From: Rhodanobacter denitrificans
GTDB taxonomy: Bacteria; Pseudomonadota; Gammaproteobacteria; Xanthomonadales; Rhodanobacteraceae
NCBI RefSeq assembly: GCF_000230695.2
Contig: NC_020541.1
Location: 2,108,001-2,172,000, forward strand
DNA length: 64,000 nt
Direction: 5' to 3'
Made by a program: the position numbers and the translations under genes. Positions 51,449 to 58,884 of this stretch are shown piece after piece. The notes below the pieces were generated by a model. It made no database searches. It saw nothing but the letters and a program-made list of their open reading frames with translations, and was not told the origin of the DNA. Within the stretch, counting starts at the first letter, position 1; each line of letters starts with the position of its first letter.

Positions 51449-52806
51449 TGGCGGCAGCACGCGACTTGGCGGGGAAACCCATCGGCGGCGAGGCTTCGCG
51501 CAACGACAAGACGCTCGTGCGCGTTACCGTCGGCTCCCTGGCCTATGTGTCCGGGTTGCACTGGGAGAGGGTGGGTGCCTCGCATGGCGCCCTTCGGGTG
51601 GTGCGCGACCGCGGCGTGCGGCTGGGCTTCCGTGCTGCCGCGATCTATCGCACCGACTCGGTGACCCAGGGCGGCTTTGCCAGAGTGGACGAGACGGCCA
51701 CGGGTGCGTGCCGGTCGCTGGCCATGGCGGCGATCATGGTCGCTGGCGCCGATGCCGTCATTGGTCTCCGGGTACGCGAGGGTCTGTACGCACTCACTGC
51801 GGTTCGCGCTGGCGTCATCGTGTCCGGCTCGGACATGGCAGGTGCCCTGGACGACGTCCGGGCAGAATTCGCGCAGCTCGTGGAGGATGCGCTGGCGCAG
51901 GGCAAGCCATACGGGCGGGTGATTGCGCCGCCGGAGCTTGCCGACAACGCCGAGGACGTTGATGTCCTGAAGGCGATAGGGTCGCTCAAGAAGCCGCCCG
52001 AGCCGCTGGTATCCCTGACGAAGGCTGGCGTACCGGGCAGGGCCAAGCTGGTTTTGCTGGCCGTGGCGGTGGTGATCGCGGCGGCTGTCGGTGGCGCGCT
52101 GCACATCCATTCGGTACACGAGGCGCAGGCCGCGGCCGCTCGCGCCGCCGAGGCTGCCAAAGCAGCCGCCGAGCAGCTGGCCGCGATGAAGAAGGCGCAG
52201 ACGCCGCCACCCGATCCGTGGTCTACCTCGCCAACGGCGCCTGCACTCGAGGCCAGCTGCAGCGAGCAACTGGCCAAGCTTCCGATCGCGGTCGGCGGTT
52301 GGCTGCTGGCCGGCGCCGAGTGCGGATACGGCCACATGAGCGCGACGTACAGCCGGCAGGACTCGGCAACCGTGGCCGATCTGATCGACGCCTTCAAGGC
52401 GACCCTGGGCCTCACGCCAAATATCAACGCCGACGGAAACAGCGCCGGCATCACGGTGGGCTTTGACGCGCCGCCCAAGTCGGACGAGAAGCTCGAGGAC
52501 AGTGTCACCGCAACCACTGTGTTCGTGAGCCATTTCCAGGCGCTTGGCTTGTCTGTGCCGCTGACGCCCGTCCCGCCCCCGGTCGGTCCTGATCCCAAGA
52601 ATCCACTACCGCCGCCGCCGTGGAAGACGTTCACGTTCCAAATCAATGCCACCCCGATCACGGCGACCCGGACCGAACATCATCCGAGTCTTCTCCTGTC
52701 CGGCCTTGACCTTCGCGGGCTGCGCGTCGATTCCATCGCCGTCGCACGCTCGGATCAAACGCCGTTCCTGACGTGGACCGTCGGAGGCCACCTCTATGCG
52801 CGTTAA
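51448..52806 (+). CDS. pilO: PilO inner-membrane pilus assembly protein (452 aa)
   Basis: A cytoplasmic N-terminal domain (residues 1-200, including MAAIMVAGADAVIGLRVREG) is followed by one membrane helix (AKLVLLAVAVVIAAAVGGAL) and an Ala-rich coiled coil. A periplasmic domain with one cysteine pair (ASCSEQ and AECGYG) completes it. This is the plan of R64 PilO (about 430 residues), which joins the secretin to the inner-membrane motor. The ATG shares one base with the previous stop, and the end overlaps the following gene by 11 bases. Confidence 0.8.
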   Translation: MAAARDLAGKPIGGEASRNDKTLVRVTVGSLAYVSGLHWERVGASHGALRVVRDRGVRLGFRAAAIYRTDSVTQGGFARVDETATGACRSLAMAAIMVAGADAVIGLRVREGLYALTAVRAGVIVSGSDMAGALDDVRAEFAQLVEDALAQGKPYGRVIAPPELADNAEDVDVLKAIGSLKKPPEPLVSLTKAGVPGRAKLVLLAVAVVIAAAVGGALHIHSVHEAQAAAARAAEAAKAAAEQLAAMKKAQTPPPDPWSTSPTAPALEASCSEQLAKLPIAVGGWLLAGAECGYGHMSATYSRQDSATVADLIDAFKATLGLTPNINADGNSAGITVGFDAPPKSDEKLEDSVTATTVFVSHFQALGLSVPLTPVPPPVGPDPKNPLPPPPWKTFTFQINATPITATRTEHHPSLLLSGLDLRGLRVDSIAVARSDQTPFLTWTVGGHLYAR

Positions 52807-53365
52807 GACCTGCGCCGTGCTCGGCCTGATGCTCGCCATCCCATGCGCCATCGTGATGGCCCAGGAGGCGCCGAGTGCACCACCCGTCATCACGCTTGGC
52901 CAGCTCGCCGACGTCACTGCCGACCTGGTGATTGACTCCGCACAAGCCGACCTTGCGGAGGCCCAGCGGGCGGCCGGCTCGCGAATCGAGGAGACCGGCA
53001 ACACCGGCCACAGCTCGCCGTCGGTGGCCGCGCGCCCCGATGCTCCGTCCATCGACGACGTCGCGCACGTTGGCGCCATGGTCTACGTGACCCTGCATTA
53101 CGGCGACGGCTCGGTCAGCAGCGTGCCGGCCGGGCAGCTTCTTCCCGGTGGCTACCGGGTCGAGGCGACCAACGTAGGCGCGCAGGTCGTCGACGACGGC
53201 TCCGGCCTCGTACTCAGCCGGTCTGGCAATCCCCCCTCAACGCGTGCGCCGGGACCGGCTGATGTGCCGACTTTCCCTGCGATGAACTCGCGGCCGATGC
53301 CGATCGCTCCCCCGGTGGCGACGCCGCCGCCGCCCATGCCGGCGCCCGGTCCCGGAATCCATTGA
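52796..53365 (+). CDS. pilP: PilP pilus biogenesis protein (189 aa)
   Basis: A signal peptide (VLGLMLAIPCAIVMAQ) leads a helical segment (LVIDSAQADLAEAQRA) and a small strand domain (AMVYVTLHYGDGSVSSVPAGQLLPGGYRVEA). This is the PilP plan, with a Pro-rich tail of about 40 residues. It overlaps pilO by 11 bases and shares one base with pilQ. It is paralogous in layout to the gene preceding pilO. Confidence 0.7.
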   Translation: MRVKTCAVLGLMLAIPCAIVMAQEAPSAPPVITLGQLADVTADLVIDSAQADLAEAQRAAGSRIEETGNTGHSSPSVAARPDAPSIDDVAHVGAMVYVTLHYGDGSVSSVPAGQLLPGGYRVEATNVGAQVVDDGSGLVLSRSGNPPSTRAPGPADVPTFPAMNSRPMPIAPPVATPPPPMPAPGPGIH

Positions 53366-54996
53366 TGAGCGCTCAGCTCCACACCATCGCTACGGACGCC
53401 CCAGCGCCGGCCCCGCAGAATCGGGACGCCGGCGTGGACGTCACCAGAGTCCTGGAGGACTTCCCGCGCATTCTTTCGAATGAGCCCGGCCCCCTGCGAC
53501 TCGATGATCCCCTGCAAAGGGAGGTCATGTGCCTCTGCGGCAAGGTAGACAGCAATGTCGCCGTGCTCCTGGTGTCGTCGACGCACTACCAGCAGGGGAC
53601 CGATGACCGATTCACCGAATACCGTTCCCTCGCACGCAGCCAGGGCGTTGCGGCGCGCGTCATCCAGACCACCGTCAGCCAGATCGCTTCGAAGTACGCG
53701 GGCGAGGACAGCGCTGCGGCGTCGAAGCTGGTGGACTCGCACGAAAAGGCGCGCGTGCTGGCGTACATCCGGCAGGCCGCGGCGCGCAATGCCTCGGATC
53801 TCAAGTTCCAGATCGTCGGCGACTTCTGCAGTGTGCGGTTGAAGGTCCACGGCCGCTCGCGTTCGATCGGCGAGCTGTCGGCCGAGGAGGGCTACCGGCT
53901 GATCCGCAGCCTCTACAACTCGATGGTCACGCAGGGACAGGGCGACCTGAACCCTAGGGCGATGCAGGACGGCCAGCTACGGCCAGAGTACGCAAAGCTC
54001 TGCGGCCTGACCGGATCCCGTATTGCCACGCGTCCAGCGAAAGACGATGGCCTCCTGGTGACCTTCCGCCTGCTCTACGCCAGCAATCGCAATGGCAAGT
54101 CGCTCACCTCGCTCGGCTATACCCCTGACCAGCTCGAATTGCTGGACGGCATGCTGCGCCGCAAGTACGGAATCAACCTGTTCACCGGTGTGACGGGCAG
54201 TGGCAAGAGCACCAGTTTGGTTGCTTGCATGCAGAAGCTGCTTCGCGACCACCATCAGGAGCTGGACCTCATCACCATCGAGGATCCGGTCGAGTACGAC
54301 ATCGAGGGCGCCGGTTCGCTCCAGACGCCCATGCTCTACGACATCCACGACCCGGTGGCGCGGGCGAAAGCGTGGGGCGATGCCCTGCGGAACTGCCTGC
54401 GCCATGCGCCGAATGTGCTGATGCCCGGTGAGCTGCGCGACGGCGACGGCGCAGTAACGGCCTTCAACATTGCCCTTTCCGGCCACCAGGTCTGGTCGAC
54501 CTTGCACACGTTCGACGTCTTCTCAGCGATCCAGCGTTTGATCGAAATGGGTGTGGACGCGAGCCTGGTCACCAACCCGGCGCTCCTTACCGGCGTGATC
54601 AACCAGAGCCTGGTCCGCACGCTTTGCCCGCACTGCAAGGTGCCGCTGGCGGAGCACCGCGACCGACTCGAACCTCATCTGCTGGCGCAGGTAGACCGCT
54701 TGGCTCACGGCCACGAGATCTTCATCGCCGGTCCGGGCTGCCGGCACTGCGAATTCGGCGTCGGCGACCGCGAAGTCGCGGCCGAGGTGCTGGTTCCCAA
54801 CGCCGAACTCATGCAGGTCTACCAGAAGGAGGGAATGCTCGCCGCCCGCATCCACTGGGTGACCCGCCTCGGCGGCGTGACGCGGCTGGCCCATGCATTA
54901 CAGAAAATGCGTGCCGGCATCGTCGATCCGCTGCACATCGAGCAGGACGTTGACCCCTTGGATACGGATTTCGTCACGCTGGGAGTGTGGCCATGA
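53365..54996 (+). CDS. pilQ: PilQ type IVb pilus assembly ATPase (543 aa)
   Basis: GspE-type hexameric ATPase. Walker A is GVTGSGKST (residues 275-283). The Asp box (DLITIEDPVEYDIEGA) and Walker B-like NVLMPGELRDGDG follow, then the His box ALSGHQVWSTLHTFD. A C-x2-C / C-x2-C zinc finger (CPHC ... CRHC) in the last third is as in extension ATPases. The length matches R64 PilQ (about 520). It powers thin-pilus extension. Confidence 0.93.
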   Translation: MSAQLHTIATDAPAPAPQNRDAGVDVTRVLEDFPRILSNEPGPLRLDDPLQREVMCLCGKVDSNVAVLLVSSTHYQQGTDDRFTEYRSLARSQGVAARVIQTTVSQIASKYAGEDSAAASKLVDSHEKARVLAYIRQAAARNASDLKFQIVGDFCSVRLKVHGRSRSIGELSAEEGYRLIRSLYNSMVTQGQGDLNPRAMQDGQLRPEYAKLCGLTGSRIATRPAKDDGLLVTFRLLYASNRNGKSLTSLGYTPDQLELLDGMLRRKYGINLFTGVTGSGKSTSLVACMQKLLRDHHQELDLITIEDPVEYDIEGAGSLQTPMLYDIHDPVARAKAWGDALRNCLRHAPNVLMPGELRDGDGAVTAFNIALSGHQVWSTLHTFDVFSAIQRLIEMGVDASLVTNPALLTGVINQSLVRTLCPHCKVPLAEHRDRLEPHLLAQVDRLAHGHEIFIAGPGCRHCEFGVGDREVAAEVLVPNAELMQVYQKEGMLAARIHWVTRLGGVTRLAHALQKMRAGIVDPLHIEQDVDPLDTDFVTLGVWP

Positions 54997-56138
54997 TGTC
55001 GCTGCGAGACATCTTCGAGGCCGTCGATCGGGCGCGCATTCGCTTCGAGTTCGGTATGGACGGCCGAATCGACTTCTATGAGCAGATTAGCCAGCTCTAT
55101 GGCAATGGCATTCAGCTTGAAGAGGCGCTGAAGCGTATCCAACTCGTTGCGAGCGGTGGCAAGCCGAAGTCCAGCAATGCCTTGGCCGTCATCGCACAGG
55201 ACTGCATTGCCGGCATCGGTGCCGGCTTGCCGTTCTCCGACGTCATGCGTCGGTGGATCACCGAGGATGAGGCGTCGATTATTGCCGCCGGCGAGGAAAC
55301 GGGTGATCTGCTTGGCGCGCTGGAGCGTTGCGTGGAGAGCTCCAGCCGGCGTAAGGCGCTGATTGCCGGCGTCACCCAGCCGCTGGCATTGCCACTGCTG
55401 CTGGTATTCATCGAGTTCGGTCTGCTTGGCTTCATCGCGTTCTACTTCGCGCCGCAGCTTCTCGCGCTGGCACCGATCGAGCGCTTCAAAGGTCAGACAC
55501 TGCAGCTGCTCCAGCTTGCGGTCTTCGTGCAGAACTGGTGGTGGGCCATCCTCATCCCGCTTGTCGTGTTCGTGATCGCTTTCGTCGTCTCGCTGCCGCG
55601 GTGGCGCGGCCGGTCTCGCGACTGGGATGCCATCAGCGCGGCCGTGGAACACGATCCCACCTACCGCCTCGCAAAACCGTTTCGGTCGCTGGTGGACAAG
55701 TACGTTCCGCCGTACGCGATCTACCGCATTTACGTCGCCTCCGTCTTCCTCGACAACGTGGCACAGATGCAGGGCCAGGGCATCCCGCTGCCGCGCGTGC
55801 TGGCCACCGTCTCGAAGTTTGCTTCGCCATGGCTGCAGGAACGCGTCGAGGACACCCTTTGGGGCGTGAACCGCGGTCTTCCTCTGGGCGATGCGTTGGA
55901 CGCCGCCGGCCATGAGTTTCCGGATGCGGGATCCATCGCGTTCATTCGCGTCCTCGAATCCAGCGATGCGACGGGCCAGGCGCTACAGCGTTTCACCTCG
56001 CGCTGGATGCTGCAGAACACCCGCAAGGTTAGCCAGATTGCGATGTGGCTCCGCCTCATCGTGTTCCTGGCCTTTGGCTTGACGCTCACGCTGTTCTTTG
56101 GGGCGGTGTACGGCGTCAGCCAGATGGGCAAGAGCTGA
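54993..56138 (+). CDS. pilR: PilR inner-membrane platform protein, GspF family (381 aa)
   Basis: GspF/PilC-type protein. Two cytoplasmic repeats are visible: YEQISQLYGNGIQLEEALKR with EDEASIIAAGEETG, and VASVFLDNVAQMQGQGIPLPRV with AGHEFPDAGSIAFIRVLESSDAT. Three membrane helices lie near residues 128-152, 176-205 and 350-375. The start at 54993 overlaps the pilQ stop (ATGA) with GGGAG 7 bases upstream. It anchors the PilQ motor. Confidence 0.92.
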   Translation: MMSLRDIFEAVDRARIRFEFGMDGRIDFYEQISQLYGNGIQLEEALKRIQLVASGGKPKSSNALAVIAQDCIAGIGAGLPFSDVMRRWITEDEASIIAAGEETGDLLGALERCVESSSRRKALIAGVTQPLALPLLLVFIEFGLLGFIAFYFAPQLLALAPIERFKGQTLQLLQLAVFVQNWWWAILIPLVVFVIAFVVSLPRWRGRSRDWDAISAAVEHDPTYRLAKPFRSLVDKYVPPYAIYRIYVASVFLDNVAQMQGQGIPLPRVLATVSKFASPWLQERVEDTLWGVNRGLPLGDALDAAGHEFPDAGSIAFIRVLESSDATGQALQRFTSRWMLQNTRKVSQIAMWLRLIVFLAFGLTLTLFFGAVYGVSQMGKS

Positions 56139-56250
56139 GGGGGGAGGGCGGACCATGACCACGTAGCCATTAGGCATCGACCCGGCGTGCGGAATGAACT
56201 CCAGCGCGCCGGCCATCCCGGACATCCAATCGTCACATGAGGCATTTTCC

Positions 56251-56784
56251 ATGAACCACAGCAAGATCACGCGCCGTCTGCAGGGCGGCTTCAACCTGGT
56301 CGAGCTGGCGATCGTCATCGCCATCGTCGCCGTCCTGATCATCATCGTCATGCGGTCCGCCGGCTCGACGTCGTCGGCGAACAAGGCGTCGAATGAGGTG
56401 TCGGCCGTTTCGACCATCATCCAGAATGCCAAGAAGTTCAAGTCGGGCGGCACGTACGGCGCGAACACCAACTTGGTGCCAATCCTGATCAACGCGAACC
56501 AGGTGCCGGGCGCCATCAACAACACCGGTGGCACGCTGTCCAACCAGTGGGGCAATGCCATCACCGTCGTGGGCAACGGCCCGACGCTGCTGGTGACCGA
56601 CAACGCCGTCTCGGGCGATGCGTGTCAGGCGGTGGTGACCGGCGTCTCCGCCGGCGACACCTCCATGACCGTGACGGTGGGGTCCACCGCGGTGGCCTAC
56701 ACCAACGGCGTCATCACCACGGCTGCAGCGGCCTCGGCCTGCGGCACCGGTGCGCAGACCATCTCGTTCAGTGTTCCCGACTGA
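56251..56784 (+). CDS. pilS: PilS major type IVb pilin (177 aa)
   Basis: The start at 56251 gives a 13-residue leader and the prepilin site GG^FNLVE, with Glu5 and a long hydrophobic helix (LAIVIAIVAVLIIIVMRS). The globular domain is Gly/Thr/Asn-rich with a C-terminal cysteine pair (DACQAV and SACGTG) forming the usual D-region disulfide. The size matches R64 PilS. No prepilin peptidase gene (pilU) is seen in the window, so the host enzyme or one outside must process it. Confidence 0.9.
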   Translation: MNHSKITRRLQGGFNLVELAIVIAIVAVLIIIVMRSAGSTSSANKASNEVSAVSTIIQNAKKFKSGGTYGANTNLVPILINANQVPGAINNTGGTLSNQWGNAITVVGNGPTLLVTDNAVSGDACQAVVTGVSAGDTSMTVTVGSTAVAYTNGVITTAAAASACGTGAQTISFSVPD

Positions 56785-56790
56785 CCAGCC

Positions 56791-56818
56791 CGGTCCAGGC
56801 GCTTCGGCGCTTGGACCG
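56791..56818 (+). terminator. UUCG stem-loop between pilS and pilV (attenuator)
   Basis: CGGTCCAGGCGC pairs with GCGCTTGGACCG (one G-U) around TTCG, 6 bases after the pilS stop, with TTCTCC following. A very stable stem here would give more major pilin than tip adhesin message, either by partial termination or by stabilising the 3' end. Confidence 0.6.
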
Positions 56819-56863
56819 TTCTCCTAGACCGAGCCGTCTTCACCCTTTCCGAGCTGGCTGCCC

Positions 56864-58306
56864 ATGACCACGCGCTACCTTCGCCACCGCCAAGTCTCCG
56901 GCTTTTCGCTGGTGGAACTCTCCATCGCGCTGGTGATCATGTCGATCGTGGTCGTCGGCCTCGTGCGCTGGCAGATGGACCAAACGAAGACCGTCATCTC
57001 GACGCAAGTCGCACGAGAGATGCGCGCAATTGCCGATGCCGGCATGCGCTACACCATCGCCAACGAGGCGAGTATCAAGGCCGTCACCGGGCCAACCACG
57101 CCATTCGTGGCGACGATTCCTACGCTGATCGCCAGCTCCTATCTGCCCGCGAACACGGGCACGAACAACTACTACGGCCAGACATTCCAGCTGGTTGTCA
57201 TCAAGGACGCGGGCGGCAATCTGCTACCGATCATCGTGTCTCTGGGTGGCCAGGCGATGGATGGCGGGACCGTCCGCCAGGTTGCGCAGATGATCACAGC
57301 CGACGGCGGGGCTGGCGGCTTCATCGCCGCGGCGGCAAACGATACGCCCGGGCCCGGGGTTGCGCAGGGCAACGCCGGCTGGCAGGTCACGCTGGCGAAC
57401 TACGGCCTCAATCCCGGCGCCGGCCACGTGGTTGACGCCATCTTCTTTACGCAGCAGTCCGCTCAGACCAATGTCGACCTTGCTCTGCACCGGGTCGCGG
57501 ACGCTGGGTCTCCCGGCGACAACACGATGTCCACAACCCTCAACATGGGGGCAAACAACATCACCAACGTCAATACGCTGCAGGCCAACGCGCAAATCGG
57601 CGCGGCCGGCATGTCGCCCAACTCGGGCCTGCCCGGCGGCTGGTGGGGTGGTGTGCACACATGGGATCTATACGCCGAGGGCGCGATCGGCATCGGCTCC
57701 GGAGGCGGACTCGGTGCCTACATCACCAACACCGGCGAGTTTGTCGCGAACGGCTGGTACCGCACGAATGGCAACTCGGGCTGGTACAGCCAGTCCTACG
57801 GCGGCGGCATCTACATGTCGGACGCCTCGTGGGTTCGCATCTACAACGACAAGAATTTCTACACAGGCGGGCAAGTTCAAGCCGGCACCGTGGTCGCCAA
57901 TGGCCGCGTCGATGCGAGGGAATATCTGCAGATCGACGGGAAGGCCAACGCCGGTTGGGGGTGCGCGCCCAACGGCGTCATGGGTCAGGCTGCCGATGGC
58001 ACTGGCATGATGCAATGCAAAGGCGGTGTCTGGAGCATGCTTGCCGGTGTTGTTGATACCACCCAGGTGGCGTCGCCAACATCTTCTTGCGGTGGCACTG
58101 GCCAGTACGCCGTCGCGTCGTGTCCGGCTGGCTACAAGATCACGGGCGGCGGTCATTGGCTGACCAGATGGGCGCCCGGCGGTACCGGTGCTGATGCGGC
58201 GGCGCCGGAGCAAAGCAGACCCGCCGGCAATGCGTGGGCGGTTTACGGCGGAGGCGGTGCCGAAGGCAATTCCTGCTGGGCTGCGTACGCGGTATGCGCC
58301 AAGTAA
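56864..58306 (+). CDS. pilV: PilV-like minor pilin / tip adhesin (480 aa)
   Basis: The prepilin site is SG^FSLVE (leader 13 residues) with the helix LSIALVIMSIVVVGLVRW. Residues 14-400 match the constant region of PilV: NYYGQTFQLVVIKDAGGNLL, TMSTTLNMGANNITNVNTLQA and then Gly/Tyr-rich tail repeats (GWYRTNGNSGWYSQSYGGG). The C-terminal 80 residues, from about 395, carry six cysteines and resemble a phage-tail or adhesin cap that would bind the recipient surface. In R64 this end is switched by the shufflon; here it seems fixed. Confidence 0.85.
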   Translation: MTTRYLRHRQVSGFSLVELSIALVIMSIVVVGLVRWQMDQTKTVISTQVAREMRAIADAGMRYTIANEASIKAVTGPTTPFVATIPTLIASSYLPANTGTNNYYGQTFQLVVIKDAGGNLLPIIVSLGGQAMDGGTVRQVAQMITADGGAGGFIAAAANDTPGPGVAQGNAGWQVTLANYGLNPGAGHVVDAIFFTQQSAQTNVDLALHRVADAGSPGDNTMSTTLNMGANNITNVNTLQANAQIGAAGMSPNSGLPGGWWGGVHTWDLYAEGAIGIGSGGGLGAYITNTGEFVANGWYRTNGNSGWYSQSYGGGIYMSDASWVRIYNDKNFYTGGQVQAGTVVANGRVDAREYLQIDGKANAGWGCAPNGVMGQAADGTGMMQCKGGVWSMLAGVVDTTQVASPTSSCGGTGQYAVASCPAGYKITGGGHWLTRWAPGGTGADAAAPEQSRPAGNAWAVYGGGGAEGNSCWAAYAVCAK

Positions 58307-58785
58307 TGGCCATTGGTTCGATAATGGCCGGATGGGGAGTCCGTACTGCCATGGGCGGCGTGCTGGTCCTGGCGTGCCTGATGGGTGCGCCTGCACATGC
58401 GCAACACTCCGCAAACGAATGCGTCGCGGGAGCGGCGCAGCATTACCGCGTGCATCCGGCCGTGATTCTGGCGGTCATGCGTCAGGAAGGCGGTCGAGTC
58501 GGTCAGGTGTCGACGAACCGCAACGGCACGTACGACATCGGTCCCATGCAGATCAATTCCTCGCACCTGAGCGAGCTGTCGCGGTATGGCATTTCCCGCG
58601 CCGCGCTGCTCAACGACGGCTGCCTCAACATCTATATCGGTACGTGGCTTCTCAAGCGCGAGATGGTCGCGTCAGGCTCCTTGTGGTCGGGCATCGGCCA
58701 GTACCACTCCCACACACCCTCTTTGTCCATCGACTACCAGTGGCGCATCTGGCGCCGCCTGAAACAGCTGGCGGACGGTCGGTGA
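58306..58785 (+). CDS. pilT: PilT-like lytic transglycosylase (159 aa)
   Basis: The start at 58306 overlaps the pilV stop (TAATG). A signal peptide (GGVLVLACLMGAPAHAQ) is followed by an SLT domain: HPAVILAVMRQEGG (catalytic Glu61), GTYDIGPMQINSSHL, DGCLNIYIGTWLL and IGQYHSHTPS. R64 PilT and VirB1 are similar small periplasmic enzymes that open peptidoglycan for the pilus. Confidence 0.88.
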   Translation: MAIGSIMAGWGVRTAMGGVLVLACLMGAPAHAQHSANECVAGAAQHYRVHPAVILAVMRQEGGRVGQVSTNRNGTYDIGPMQINSSHLSELSRYGISRAALLNDGCLNIYIGTWLLKREMVASGSLWSGIGQYHSHTPSLSIDYQWRIWRRLKQLADGR

Positions 58786-58884
58786 GCCGCTGCAGAACCT
58801 TGTTTTCCCGGCATCCGCCGAGCCCCTTGCGCGAATGTGCGTTCGTGTAAGCCTCGATTTACCTCAACCTGCATGGAGCTATTC

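Noticed and set aside
57900..58306. Shufflon crossover (sfx) repeats near the end of pilV
   Set aside because: No repeated 19-base sfx-like sequence or inverted partial reading frames were found in or after pilV.
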